Below, piece by piece: positions 8,067 through 16,614 of a stretch of DNA of 64,000 nucleotides; the stretch's first letter is position 1, and each line of letters opens with the position of its first letter. The translations under genes were made by a program, and so were the position numbers. The DNA is from Microbacterium binotii (GTDB taxonomy: Bacteria; Actinomycetota; Actinomycetes; Actinomycetales; Microbacteriaceae): the NCBI RefSeq assembly GCF_021398715.1, contig NZ_CP090347.1, forward strand, positions 2,356,001 to 2,420,000, given 5' to 3'. The notes under the pieces were generated by a model. That model did not search any database. It saw nothing but the letters and a program-made list of their open reading frames with translations, and was not told where the DNA came from.

Positions 8067-11000
8067 GTGTCGAGCCAGGTGACGGGCGTCGGAGTATCGA
8101 ACGAAGGAGAGTTCGGAGCCAATGAGTGGCTCGTCGAGGAACTCTACGAACAGTTCCTTGTCGACCGTAACTCGGTCGACAAGTCCTGGTGGCCGGTCCT
8201 GGAGGCCTACCACTCCCAGGCGGGATCGGGCGGTGCCCCCAAGGCAGCACCCGCCGCATCCGAGCCCCACCCGGTGACCGCGCCGATCCCCGTGATCGGC
8301 TCGCAGCCCGTGGCCCGCACGACCGGCAAGCCGGCCAAGCCGCAGCCGATCCCCGCACAGGCCCCCAAGGCCCAGCCCTCCGACCCGGCGGGCGAGGTGC
8401 AGGAGGACGTCGTCACGACCCTCAAGGGGATGACGAAGACCCTCGCCGCCAACATGGACGAGTCGCTGACGGTGCCCACCGCGACGAGCGTTCGCACCGT
8501 CCCGGCGAAGCTGATGATCGACAACCGCATCGTCATCAACAACCACATGGCGCGTACCCGCGGCGGCAAGGTGAGCTTCACGCACCTGATCGGGTGGGCG
8601 CTCATCCAGGCGCTCAAGGAGTTCCCGAGCCAGAACGTCTTCTACGCCGAGGTCGACGGCAAGCCGTCGGTCGTCGCTCCCGCCCACATCAACCTGGGCA
8701 TCGCGATCGACCTCCCCAAACCCGACGGCACGCGCGCACTCATGGTGCCGTCCATCAAGCGCGCCGAGTCCCTCACGTTCAACGAGTTCCTCGCCTCGTA
8801 CGAAGACCTCGTCAAGCGCGCCCGCACGAACAAGCTGACGGCAGCCGACTTCCAGGGCACCACGCTTTCGCTCACCAACCCGGGCGGCATCGGCACCGTG
8901 CACTCCGTGCCCCGCCTCATGAAGGGCCAGGGCTGCATCATCGGCGCGGGCGCTCTTGAGTACCCCGCCGAGTTCCAGGGCTCGAGCGAGAAGACCCTCG
9001 TCGAGCTCGGCATCGGCAAGACGATCACGCTGACGAGCACCTACGACCACCGTGTGATCCAGGGCGCCGGCTCCGGCGAGTTCCTCAAGAAGGTCCACGA
9101 GCTGCTGATCGGGCAGCGCGACTTCTACGAGGGCATCTTCGCCGCACTGCGCATCCCCTACGCCCCCATCCACTGGGGCAGCGACATCAACGTCGATCTC
9201 GCGGAGCGCATCGACAAGGGCGCACGCGTTCAGGAGCTCATCAACTCGTACCGGGTGCGTGGCCACCTGATGGCCGACATCGATCCGCTCGAGTACGTGC
9301 AGCGCACGCACCCCGACCTCGAGATCGAGAGCCACGGGCTCACCTTCTGGGACCTCGACCGCGAGTTCGTGGTCGGTGGCTTCGGCGGCAAGCGCCAGAT
9401 GAAGCTCCGCGACATCCTGGGCGTGCTGCGCGATTCCTACTGCCGCACGCTCGGCATCGAGTACATGCACATCCAGGACCCGGTGCAGCGCAAGTGGTTC
9501 CAGGACAACGTCGAGGTGAAGTACCAGAAGCCCGGCCACGACGAGCAGCTGCGCATCCTGTCCAAGCTCAACCAGGCAGAGGCCTTCGAGACGTTCCTGC
9601 AGACCAAGTACGTCGGCCAGAAGCGCTTCAGCCTCGAGGGCAGCGAATCGGTCATCCCCCTGCTCGACGAGATCCTGCAGGGCGCGGCCTCGGCGGGCCT
9701 CGACGGCGCCGCCATCGGCATGGCGCACCGCGGGCGCCTGAACGTGCTGACCAACGTCGCCGGCAAGACGTACGGTCAGGTCTTCCGCGAGTTCGAGGGC
9801 ACCAGTCTCCCCGGCAACAAGCGCGGCTCCGGTGACGTGAAGTACCACCTGGGCACCGAGGGCACGTTCCAGTCGGATGCGGGCACGGAGCTTCCGGTGA
9901 TCCTCGCCGCCAACCCCTCCCACCTCGAGACCGTCGACGGCGTGCTCGAGGGCATCGTCCGCGCCAAGCAGGACCGCAAGCCCATCGGCACCTTCGCCTG
10001 GCTGCCGATCCTCGTCCACGGCGACGCGGCCTTCGCCGGCCAGGGCGTCGTCGTCGAGACGCTGCAGATGTCGCAGCTGCGCGGGTACCGCACCGGTGGC
10101 ACCGTGCACGTCGTCATCAACAACCAGCTCGGATTCACGACGCTGCCCGTCGACGGACGCACCTCCGTCTACGCGACGGATGTGGCCAAGACCATCCAGG
10201 CCCCCATACTGCACGTGAACGGCGACGACCCGGAGGCCGTCGTGCGCGCGGCCGAGCTCGCCTTCCGGTACCGCCAGGAATTCCACCGCGACATCGTCAT
10301 CGACCTCGTCAGCTACCGCCGCCGTGGTCACAACGAGGGTGACGACCCGTCGATGACGCAGCCCCTCATGACGAACCTCGTCGAGGCGAAGCGTTCCGTC
10401 CGCCGCCTCTACACGGAGTCGCTCGTCGGCCGCGGCGACATCACCGAAGAGGAGTACGAGCAGGCCAAGCGCGACTTCCAGGACCGCCTCGAGGTGGCCT
10501 TCGCGGAGACGCACGAGGCTGAGACCGGCACACACCCGGTCGTCGCCGACAGCGTCGAGGTCGAGCGCGCCGTCGGCGAGCCCGAGACCACCGGAGTGTC
10601 GACCGATGTCGTGCAGCTCATCGGCGATGCCTTCGTGAACAAGCCCGACGGCTTCACGGTGCACGCCAAGCTGCAGCAGCTGCTCGACAAGCGACACACC
10701 ATGAGCCGCTCTGGCGGTATCGACTGGGCGTTCGGCGAGCTGCTCGCATTCGGTTCGCTCCTCGTCGAGGGAACGCCGGTGCGCCTGGCGGGCCAGGACT
10801 CCCGTCGCGGCACGTTCGTGCAGCGCCACGCCGTGTTCCACGATCGCGACAACGGCCAGGAATGGCTGCCGCTGACCAATCTCAGCGAGGGCCAGGGACG
10901 CTTCTTCGTCTACGACTCGCTGCTCAGTGAGTACGCGGCCGTCGCGTTCGAGTACGGCTACTCGGTCGAGCGCCCCGACGCGCTGGTGCTGTGGGAGGCG

Positions 11001-11741
11001 CAGTTCGGCGACTTCGCCAATGGCGCCCAGACCGTGATCGACACCTACCTCTCGTCTGCGGACCAGAAGTGGGGACAGCAGTCGAGCGTCGTCCTACTGC
11101 TCCCGCACGGCTACGAGGGCGCTGGCCCCGACCACTCCTCCGCGCGCATCGAGCGCTTCCTGCAGATGTGCGCGCAGGACAACATGACGGTCGCACGTCC
11201 GTCGACGCCCGCGTCCTACTTCCACCTGCTCCGCCGTCAGGCCTACGCTCAGCCGCGCCGCCCGCTCGTCGTGTTCACCCCGAAGGCCATGCTGCGTCTG
11301 CGCGATGCCGTCAGCCCTGTTGAGGCGTTCACGCAGGGCAAGTTCGAGCCGGTGCTGGACGACGAGCGCGGCGTCGACAAGAACGCCGTCACGCGGGTGC
11401 TGCTGCACGCCGGCAAGATCCACTGGGATCTGCGCTCGGAGCTGGACAAGAACCCCGACGACCGCGTGGCGCTGGTGCGTCTCGAGCAGTACTACCCCGC
11501 GCCGGTCGACGAGCTCAACGCCGTCATCGACCGCTACCCGAACGCGGAGCTCGTGTGGGTCCAGGAAGAGCCCGAGAACCAGGGCGCGTGGCCGTTCATC
11601 GCGCTCGAGGTCGTCAAGCATCTGCACGACCGCACGATCCGGGTGGTCTCGCGGGCCGCATCCGCCTCCCCGGCGGCCGGCTCGGCGAAGATGCATCAGA
11701 TCGAGCAGGCGGAGCTGCTGCGCCGCGCGCTCACGTTCTGA
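8067..11741 (+). CDS. kgd: multifunctional 2-oxoglutarate decarboxylase / ODH E1-E2o fusion
   Basis: A 1224-residue fusion found only in Actinobacteria that supplies the E1 and E2o activities of 2-oxoglutarate dehydrogenase in the TCA cycle. Residues 1-45 (EWLVEELYEQFLVDRNSVDKSW) form the N-terminal helical segment. An Ala/Pro linker to about 115 follows, then an E2o acyltransferase core (about 115-350) with catalytic YDHRVIQG at His328. The ThDP-dependent E1 domain runs from about 370 to the end, with GMAHRGRLNVL (His554) and HGDAAFAGQGV. As in all Kgd proteins there is no lipoyl domain, so lipoyl groups come from another E2. The GTG at 8067 fits the family N-terminus VSSQVTGVG. OdhI/GarA regulation is known for the family; its gene is not here. 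Confidence 0.95.
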   Translation: MSSQVTGVGVSNEGEFGANEWLVEELYEQFLVDRNSVDKSWWPVLEAYHSQAGSGGAPKAAPAASEPHPVTAPIPVIGSQPVARTTGKPAKPQPIPAQAPKAQPSDPAGEVQEDVVTTLKGMTKTLAANMDESLTVPTATSVRTVPAKLMIDNRIVINNHMARTRGGKVSFTHLIGWALIQALKEFPSQNVFYAEVDGKPSVVAPAHINLGIAIDLPKPDGTRALMVPSIKRAESLTFNEFLASYEDLVKRARTNKLTAADFQGTTLSLTNPGGIGTVHSVPRLMKGQGCIIGAGALEYPAEFQGSSEKTLVELGIGKTITLTSTYDHRVIQGAGSGEFLKKVHELLIGQRDFYEGIFAALRIPYAPIHWGSDINVDLAERIDKGARVQELINSYRVRGHLMADIDPLEYVQRTHPDLEIESHGLTFWDLDREFVVGGFGGKRQMKLRDILGVLRDSYCRTLGIEYMHIQDPVQRKWFQDNVEVKYQKPGHDEQLRILSKLNQAEAFETFLQTKYVGQKRFSLEGSESVIPLLDEILQGAASAGLDGAAIGMAHRGRLNVLTNVAGKTYGQVFREFEGTSLPGNKRGSGDVKYHLGTEGTFQSDAGTELPVILAANPSHLETVDGVLEGIVRAKQDRKPIGTFAWLPILVHGDAAFAGQGVVVETLQMSQLRGYRTGGTVHVVINNQLGFTTLPVDGRTSVYATDVAKTIQAPILHVNGDDPEAVVRAAELAFRYRQEFHRDIVIDLVSYRRRGHNEGDDPSMTQPLMTNLVEAKRSVRRLYTESLVGRGDITEEEYEQAKRDFQDRLEVAFAETHEAETGTHPVVADSVEVERAVGEPETTGVSTDVVQLIGDAFVNKPDGFTVHAKLQQLLDKRHTMSRSGGIDWAFGELLAFGSLLVEGTPVRLAGQDSRRGTFVQRHAVFHDRDNGQEWLPLTNLSEGQGRFFVYDSLLSEYAAVAFEYGYSVERPDALVLWEAQFGDFANGAQTVIDTYLSSADQKWGQQSSVVLLLPHGYEGAGPDHSSARIERFLQMCAQDNMTVARPSTPASYFHLLRRQAYAQPRRPLVVFTPKAMLRLRDAVSPVEAFTQGKFEPVLDDERGVDKNAVTRVLLHAGKIHWDLRSELDKNPDDRVALVRLEQYYPAPVDELNAVIDRYPNAELVWVQEEPENQGAWPFIALEVVKHLHDRTIRVVSRAASASPAAGSAKMHQIEQAELLRRALTF

Positions 11742-11754
11742 GTCGAACGCAGTG

Positions 11755-11786
11755 AAGGCGGGCCCCGGGATTCCGGGGCCCGCCTT
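11755..11786. terminator. bidirectional terminator between kgd and the esterase gene
   Basis: A perfect 14-bp inverted repeat (11755-11768 and 11773-11786) with a four-base GATT loop, very GC-rich, between two convergent genes. There is no long T-tract, as is usual in high-GC actinobacteria. Confidence 0.75.
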
Positions 11787-11801
11787 AACCTGTTCCCGGC
11801 G

Positions 11802-13103
11802 TCACCCGGCGGAGGGCGCCGCCAGGCCGAGTCGGGGTGCCAGCGCCCCGATCGCGTAGTCCAGTCCCTTCTGGAGAACGGGTCCCGTGTGGCCCTCCCC
11901 CGGGATGGTGTCCGTGAGCACGGTGAATCCGGCAGCCTGCGCGCGCTGCGCGTTCTTCACCTGACCGGGGCCGAACTGCGCGTCCTGCCCCCCATGCGTG
12001 AAGACAGCGACGTGCCCCGCGTAGGCACCGGGATGGGCCGCGAGCAGGGATGCGGGACTCGCGGCGTCGAAGGCGGCGCGATCACCGCCGAACACCTCGG
12101 CCACGGTCTTGTCGACGTGCTCCGAACCCGGATACTCGTTGCCCGAGACGTCCATGAGGTTGCCCCATGTCTGCGGGTTCTCCGCTCCGTAGGTCAGCGC
12201 GCAGGCACCGCCGTTGGAGTATCCGCCGATGACCCAGTAGTCCGGGTCCTGGATGATGTTCAGGTGCTTCTGGGCGTAGGCAGGAACGTCGACATTGAGG
12301 TAGGTCGACACCTTGCCGTACTTCGTCGAATCGGCGCACGCCGGGTCGACGTTGACGGATCCCAACTGGTCGGCGACGATCGCGATCGGGGCGAGGCCGT
12401 CGTGGGCTGCCGCGAACGCATCGAGGCTCTTGGCGAGCACCGTGGGGTCCGGAGTACCGGGCTGTCCCATCATGAAGACCAGGAGAGGCAGCCGCGGCGG
12501 GTCGGCGACGAGAGCAGCCGGAGGCAGATACAACGCGGCGTCGCGCGCGACGAACCCGGTCGCCGGGATCTTCTGCTCACCCGACAGAGCGCTCACCCGT
12601 CCTTTGGACGGCATGTCCGCCGGCGGATCCCACGTCTGGTAGAGCGTGGCGGGGTCGCTGCGGTCAGACGTCGCCTGAGGCAGCGGAGCGCTGTCGAGTG
12701 CCTGGATACCGAGGATCGCCGCCAGATTGCCGGTCAACCCGTACTCGGCGTTGACGCCGGCACCGATGCCGAGCGCGCCGGTGAGGATGAGAAGGACCGC
12801 GAGCCCCCGCCGCCACCATGGCCGTAGCCCGACCGCGACCGCCCCCACCGCGATCGCCGCGATCCCCACCGCGATCCACAGCGCGGCGTGCCCCGGCAGC
12901 GGCCCCTGGAAGACGTCCGCCGCCTCGAGCAGCAAGGCACCCCCGTACCCGACGATCCCACCCACGGCCGCGGCGATCAGCAGCCGCCGGATGCGTCGTG
13001 GGGGGACGACGAACACCGTCGCGGCGAGAACGAGGACGAGGGCCCAGATCACCCAGCGCACGGGACTGTTGATGAGTTCGAGGGTGAGCAGCCACTGGAT
13101 CAT
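11802..13103 (-). CDS. membrane-anchored alpha/beta-hydrolase esterase, possible aminoacyl-lipid hydrolase
   Basis: A 433-residue protein with four N-terminal helices (about 14-34, 40-60, 73-93, 99-119) and a C-terminal esterase-D-like hydrolase domain (about 165-420). The nucleophile elbow GGYSNGG gives Ser296; Asp374 (GGQDAQF) and His405 (GEGHTG) complete a likely triad. Basic loops PPRRIRR and RPWWRR after helices 1 and 3 should be cytoplasmic, which puts the hydrolase domain outside the cell. Its ATG overlaps the stop of the aminoacyl-phosphatidylglycerol synthase-like gene by four bases, so the two are translationally coupled. By analogy with known synthase/hydrolase pairs I infer that it may remove amino acids from membrane lipids. 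The enzyme class is clear; the substrate is inference. Confidence 0.75.
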   Translation of the reverse strand: MIQWLLTLELINSPVRWVIWALVLVLAATVFVVPPRRIRRLLIAAAVGGIVGYGGALLLEAADVFQGPLPGHAALWIAVGIAAIAVGAVAVGLRPWWRRGLAVLLILTGALGIGAGVNAEYGLTGNLAAILGIQALDSAPLPQATSDRSDPATLYQTWDPPADMPSKGRVSALSGEQKIPATGFVARDAALYLPPAALVADPPRLPLLVFMMGQPGTPDPTVLAKSLDAFAAAHDGLAPIAIVADQLGSVNVDPACADSTKYGKVSTYLNVDVPAYAQKHLNIIQDPDYWVIGGYSNGGACALTYGAENPQTWGNLMDVSGNEYPGSEHVDKTVAEVFGGDRAAFDAASPASLLAAHPGAYAGHVAVFTHGGQDAQFGPGQVKNAQRAQAAGFTVLTDTIPGEGHTGPVLQKGLDYAIGALAPRLGLAAPSAG

Positions 13104-15589
13104 CTGTCTCCCCCTCGAGCCGTGCGCAGCAGCCCCAGCACATCACGCACGGTCGCGTCGGGCAGGTAGGCCCGACCGATCGCGGTCCCGATCCGCGGCA
13201 GATCGACCGGGTCGCCGTACGCGAGCCAGATCGTGCGATACCGGGGATGGAACTTCCGCTTGAACCGGAAGAGGGAATCGAATCCGTACGCGGGCTCGAG
13301 CGTCTGGGCCAACCAGCCCAGCACCCCCGAGAGGATCGTCGCGTCACCGGGAGCTTCGACGTCGGGTTTGACCGCCATCGGAGCCCCGGAGAGGCTGAGC
13401 TCCGCCACACCGTCCGCGGCGGCCTGCTGCGCCGCACGCGCGATCGCGAACTCCATCAGCCCGTTGGGCCCGTCGGCGCGACGTCGCATGAAATCGAGTG
13501 TCCATCCGCTCGGCACGCCGTCGCGCCAAGACGGCATCCAGCTCGTGACAACCTGGATGCGGCCGGCGTCGTCGACCGCGAGCAGCAGCGCCACTTCCGG
13601 GTCGATGATCTCCTCCAACGTGCCCAGGGTGAACCCCATCTCGGGCAGTGCCTTGTCGGCGACCCATTGCTCGTCGATCTCACGGATCTGCGAACGCTCG
13701 GCAGCGCTGAGGTCGGCCCACCGTGTCCAGACGGCCGTCATGCCCTCGCGTTCTGCGCGGGTGACCGGCTGACGCACCTTCTGCCACTGCTTGCCCTCGA
13801 GCGTCACCTCGGAGGCGGCCAGCACGGTCTCCTCCCCCACGGAGAGGTACTTCCATCCCATGCCGTCGAAGACCGGCAGAGCCTCGTCGTGGATGCTGTA
13901 GAACGCCGCCGTCCAACCCGACTCGGCGCAGAAGTCGACGAAGCCCCTGATGGCCCGCTCCTGCTCTCCGATCGGCGCCAGCGGGTCTCCGACGGCAAGA
14001 GCGACGTCGCCGACGAGCCGGTATGCGACGGCACAGGCGCGGTCGGCGCTGTACCAGTAGCTGGTGCCGCGCCACGTTCCCAGGAACGAGAGGGTCCCGC
14101 CACCGCGACGCAGCAGATCACGGTAGAGGCGCGCATCCGCATCCTCGGGACGGCGCACGCTCCGGTAGAGGCGCACCAAAGCGACGACGACGATCGCCCA
14201 GAACACGACGCCGACCCACTGGTAGATCCAGAGGGCCGCGCCGTGACGCGGGAACGGCGGCTGGCCGATTCCCTGGAGGAAGGAAGGAGGGACGAACCGA
14301 CGCCACGACTCGACGACGATGTCCGTGAGCGTCGGAGTCACATCGAACGACTGCCGCAGCAGGGTCTCGCTCGCCACGAAGACAGCGCCACAGGCGAGGA
14401 AGGCGACCACAACCGTCGCCGCGAAGGTGCGGGCTGCGTGAGGGGTCGCGCGGACCGGGAACCGTCGGCGCACCACGATCAACGCCGAGGCGCTCGCGAC
14501 GGGCACACCGATCGAGGCGACGGCCCACAGCACGTACTCGAGCCCCGATCCGTCCGCCCACGGCTCGATGGCGAGCTCGCCACTGAGCAGCGCGTAGAGG
14601 GCGAGCACCGCCAGCACGCCCTGGACGCAGACGGCCAGGACGAGGCCGGCGCGGCGTCCACGCCGAAGACCCAGTGCGGCCACGATCAGCAGCGCCAGCG
14701 GCACGAGGGCCAGCAGCACGGGTCCGACCCCGCGGGTGAGCACGAGCGCGAACTCGTGATCGCACACGGGCCGGTAGCTCACCTCGCACCGATCCACGAG
14801 GTGCTCGTCGAAGGCGAGGAAGGACGAGGCCACCAGGGAGAACGGACCCCGACCACCGCCGGCGACCACCGCGGCGAGCGGACCGAGACCCGTGATCGCG
14901 ACGAGCACAGCCATCAGCGCGCGCACCTCGCGTGAAGAGGAGCGATGCCAGTCCAGACGAGGCCTCCGCCTGGCCATGAGCGATCCCGCCGCGAGGCCCA
15001 GCAGGGCCGCGATCAGCCGGTACCAGGAGTCGGCGTCACCGGCGTAGAGGGCGAACATGACGGCCGTGGCGAGCGCGACGAGCCTGATCCGACGTCTCCA
15101 GAGCGCCGAGGAGAGAGCGGATGCGGCCAGCACGGCCGCGAAGACCCCCATCGAGGGATCGAGAACGGGGTCGTTGGACTCCAGGGGGCGCAGGTCGTCG
15201 AGACCCCACAGCGCGGCGTGCGCGAGTGTGCCGAGAAGGATCGACAGGACGCCGCCGCACACGAAGACGATCGCCGATCGGAGGTGGCCCAGCAAGGACT
15301 CCGCATAGGCGAACGCCGTCAGAGCGAGGAGGACGCTGAGCAAGACCTCGATCGTCGAGTCGGGCACGACGAGAGCGGTGACGACCGACCACCATCGGCC
15401 GTCGGCGAGCGCCGCCGCGCCGCTGCCGAACGCCGTCGCGTCCGCGCCCCACAGAGAGCCGCTGGCGGCGGAGGAGGCCAGAACGAGCGCAGCGAGGACG
15501 AGGCTGACCGGATGGTGCACGGCGTATCGACGCAGCTGCGTCGTCGTGATCACGTGGCGCCGGGGGCGCGACGAGTCCGCTTGTGACAC
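13100..15589 (-). CDS. aminoacyl-phosphatidylglycerol synthase-like protein (DUF2156, polytopic)
   Basis: An 829-residue protein with an N-terminal polytopic half (about 30-495, some ten to twelve helices, first part rhomboid-like with ADGRWWSVVTALVV) and a C-terminal GNAT-type LPG-synthase domain (about 505-820). The latter shows GDPLAPIGEQERAIRGFVDF, FSIHDE-like YSIHDEALPVFDGMGWKYL and the TLDFMRRRADGPNGLMEFAI block typical of MprF/aaPGS C-terminal domains. The family transfers Lys, Ala or Arg from aminoacyl-tRNA to phosphatidylglycerol or related lipids. No lysyl-tRNA synthetase domain is fused, unlike mycobacterial LysX. GTG at 15589 is preferred over the one at 15601 because GGGAGGT precedes it by four bases. 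It lies 76 bp downstream of rsrA with its own -10 (15622-15627). Confidence 0.8.
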   Translation of the reverse strand: MSQADSSRPRRHVITTTQLRRYAVHHPVSLVLAALVLASSAASGSLWGADATAFGSGAAALADGRWWSVVTALVVPDSTIEVLLSVLLALTAFAYAESLLGHLRSAIVFVCGGVLSILLGTLAHAALWGLDDLRPLESNDPVLDPSMGVFAAVLAASALSSALWRRRIRLVALATAVMFALYAGDADSWYRLIAALLGLAAGSLMARRRPRLDWHRSSSREVRALMAVLVAITGLGPLAAVVAGGGRGPFSLVASSFLAFDEHLVDRCEVSYRPVCDHEFALVLTRGVGPVLLALVPLALLIVAALGLRRGRRAGLVLAVCVQGVLAVLALYALLSGELAIEPWADGSGLEYVLWAVASIGVPVASASALIVVRRRFPVRATPHAARTFAATVVVAFLACGAVFVASETLLRQSFDVTPTLTDIVVESWRRFVPPSFLQGIGQPPFPRHGAALWIYQWVGVVFWAIVVVALVRLYRSVRRPEDADARLYRDLLRRGGGTLSFLGTWRGTSYWYSADRACAVAYRLVGDVALAVGDPLAPIGEQERAIRGFVDFCAESGWTAAFYSIHDEALPVFDGMGWKYLSVGEETVLAASEVTLEGKQWQKVRQPVTRAEREGMTAVWTRWADLSAAERSQIREIDEQWVADKALPEMGFTLGTLEEIIDPEVALLLAVDDAGRIQVVTSWMPSWRDGVPSGWTLDFMRRRADGPNGLMEFAIARAAQQAAADGVAELSLSGAPMAVKPDVEAPGDATILSGVLGWLAQTLEPAYGFDSLFRFKRKFHPRYRTIWLAYGDPVDLPRIGTAIGRAYLPDATVRDVLGLLRTARGGDR

Positions 15590-15621
15590 GCGACCTCCCA
15601 CGGACTCAGAGTGCCGCCGTC

Positions 15622-15627
15622 ACCCTA
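15622..15627 (-). promoter_or_regulatory. -10 element for the aminoacyl-lipid synthase/esterase operon
   Basis: TAGGGT located 32 bases before the GTG at 15589, in the gap after rsrA. It suggests transcription separate from sigR-rsrA, although read-through is possible. Confidence 0.35.
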
Positions 15628-15665
15628 TCGACCGGGAGTGGTGCGCGGGGGTGGAACCCTGTGCG

Positions 15666-15911
15666 TCAGTGATGAGTCGCCTGTGCGGCGCGGAGCCGCT
15701 CCAGCACCTGATCGCGGAGCTTGTCGGGTGCCGTCTCCTTGCACGCGCGCGCCACGACCTCGGTGAGGGTGGTGGCGACGAGCGCCTCGTCCCGGCATTC
15801 CGCGCAGGTCTCGAGGTGCTCACGGATATCGCTGTGCTCGACGTGGCACATCTCGTTGCGGAGGTACTCCTCGAGATCGCGCCGGGCCTTCTCGCAGCCG
15901 CAGTCGGTCAT
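15666..15911 (-). CDS. rsrA: zinc-binding redox-sensitive anti-sigma factor (ZAS family)
   Basis: An 81-residue cytoplasmic anti-sigma factor. It has the ZAS signature HLETCAEC (His32-x3-Cys36-x2-Cys39) plus upstream Cys22 and Cys4/Cys6; disulfide formation in this motif releases the sigma factor during thiol oxidation. Length equals that of mycobacterial RshA and is a little shorter than RsrA of Streptomyces. Its ATG overlaps the stop of the preceding sigma gene by four bases, the standard sigR-rsrA arrangement, so it should be made in stoichiometric coupling with it. Confidence 0.93.
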   Translation of the reverse strand: MTDCGCEKARRDLEEYLRNEMCHVEHSDIREHLETCAECRDEALVATTLTEVVARACKETAPDKLRDQVLERLRAAQATHH

Positions 15912-16564
15912 TTCTTGCTCCTGGGTGCAGACGGGGCGATGCCCCGTTCCTTCGCGTAGTCGGCGAGCAGGTCACGAAGCATGCGCCGGCCTCGGTGCAG
16001 GCGGCTCATGACCGTGCCGATGGGGGTCTTCATGATGTCGGCGATCTCCTGGTAGGCGAAGCCTTCGACGTCTGCGAGGTACACCGCCAGCCGGAAGTCC
16101 TCGGGGATCGATTGCAGCGCTTCCTTCACGATCGACGCGGGCATGTGATCGATCGCCTCCGCCTCGGCGGAGCGGGTGCTGGTGGCGGTGGTCGACTCCG
16201 CGCCGCCGAGCTGCCAGTCCTCGAGGTCGTCGATGGCGCCCTGATAGGGCTCGCGCTGCTTCTTGCGATACACGTTGATGTACGTGTTCGTCAGGATGCG
16301 ATAGAGCCACGCCTTGAGGTTCGTGCCCTGCGTGAAAGTCGCCCACGAGGAGAACGCCTTGACGAAGGTCTCCTGCACGAGATCCGCTGCGTCAGAGGGG
16401 TTGCGCGTCATGCGCATCGCCGCCGCGTACAGCTGATCCATGAACGGCAACGCCTGCTCCTCGAACTGGGAGCGGGTGTCCACGGCAGAGCTGGTGTCGT
16501 CCATCGTGGGCAATCCTACGCGTTGCCCACCGGCGACCTTCGGGCGCTCGAGCACGGCGTTCAT
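15908..16564 (-). CDS. sigR: ECF sigma factor SigR/SigH, oxidative and thiol stress
   Basis: A 218-residue group IV sigma factor. Region 2 (about 40-105) carries [14 protein letters not shown] and [21 protein letters not shown]; region 4 (about 140-200) has [20 protein letters not shown] and the helix-turn-helix [21 protein letters not shown]. These are close to SigH/SigR of mycobacteria and streptomycetes, which control thioredoxin, mycothiol and proteolysis genes. The start follows a good AAGGAAGGA site. I looked for a GGAA(T/C)-N18/19-GTT autoregulatory promoter in the 50 bp to aroA and did not find a convincing one. An alternative start at [11 protein letters not shown] (residue 21) is possible. 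Confidence 0.93.
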   Translation of the reverse strand: MNAVLERPKVAGGQRVGLPTMDDTSSAVDTRSQFEEQALPFMDQLYAAAMRMTRNPSDAADLVQETFVKAFSSWATFTQGTNLKAWLYRILTNTYINVYRKKQREPYQGAIDDLEDWQLGGAESTTATSTRSAEAEAIDHMPASIVKEALQSIPEDFRLAVYLADVEGFAYQEIADIMKTPIGTVMSRLHRGRRMLRDLLADYAKERGIAPSAPRSKK

Positions 16565-16601
16565 ACGCGTCCTTCCTTCACCGTCGATCGGAACGGTTCA
16601 G

Positions 16602-16607
16602 TAGGGT
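16602..16607 (+). promoter_or_regulatory. -10 element for aroA
   Basis: TAGGGT seven bases before the ATG at 16615. The overlapping AGGGTGG could instead act as a ribosome-binding site; both readings support this start. Confidence 0.4.
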
Positions 16608-16614
16608 GGAACCG

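Noticed and set aside
7989..10841. A 950-codon open frame on the - strand opposite kgd
   Set aside because: Its translation is low-complexity His/Asp/Arg/Val-rich with no family motif. It is the usual antisense frame of a highly biased GC-rich gene, and kgd on the other strand is unmistakable.
16590..16612. GGAAC near aroA as a SigR-type -35
   Set aside because: There is no GTT at the required 18-19 base distance on either strand.
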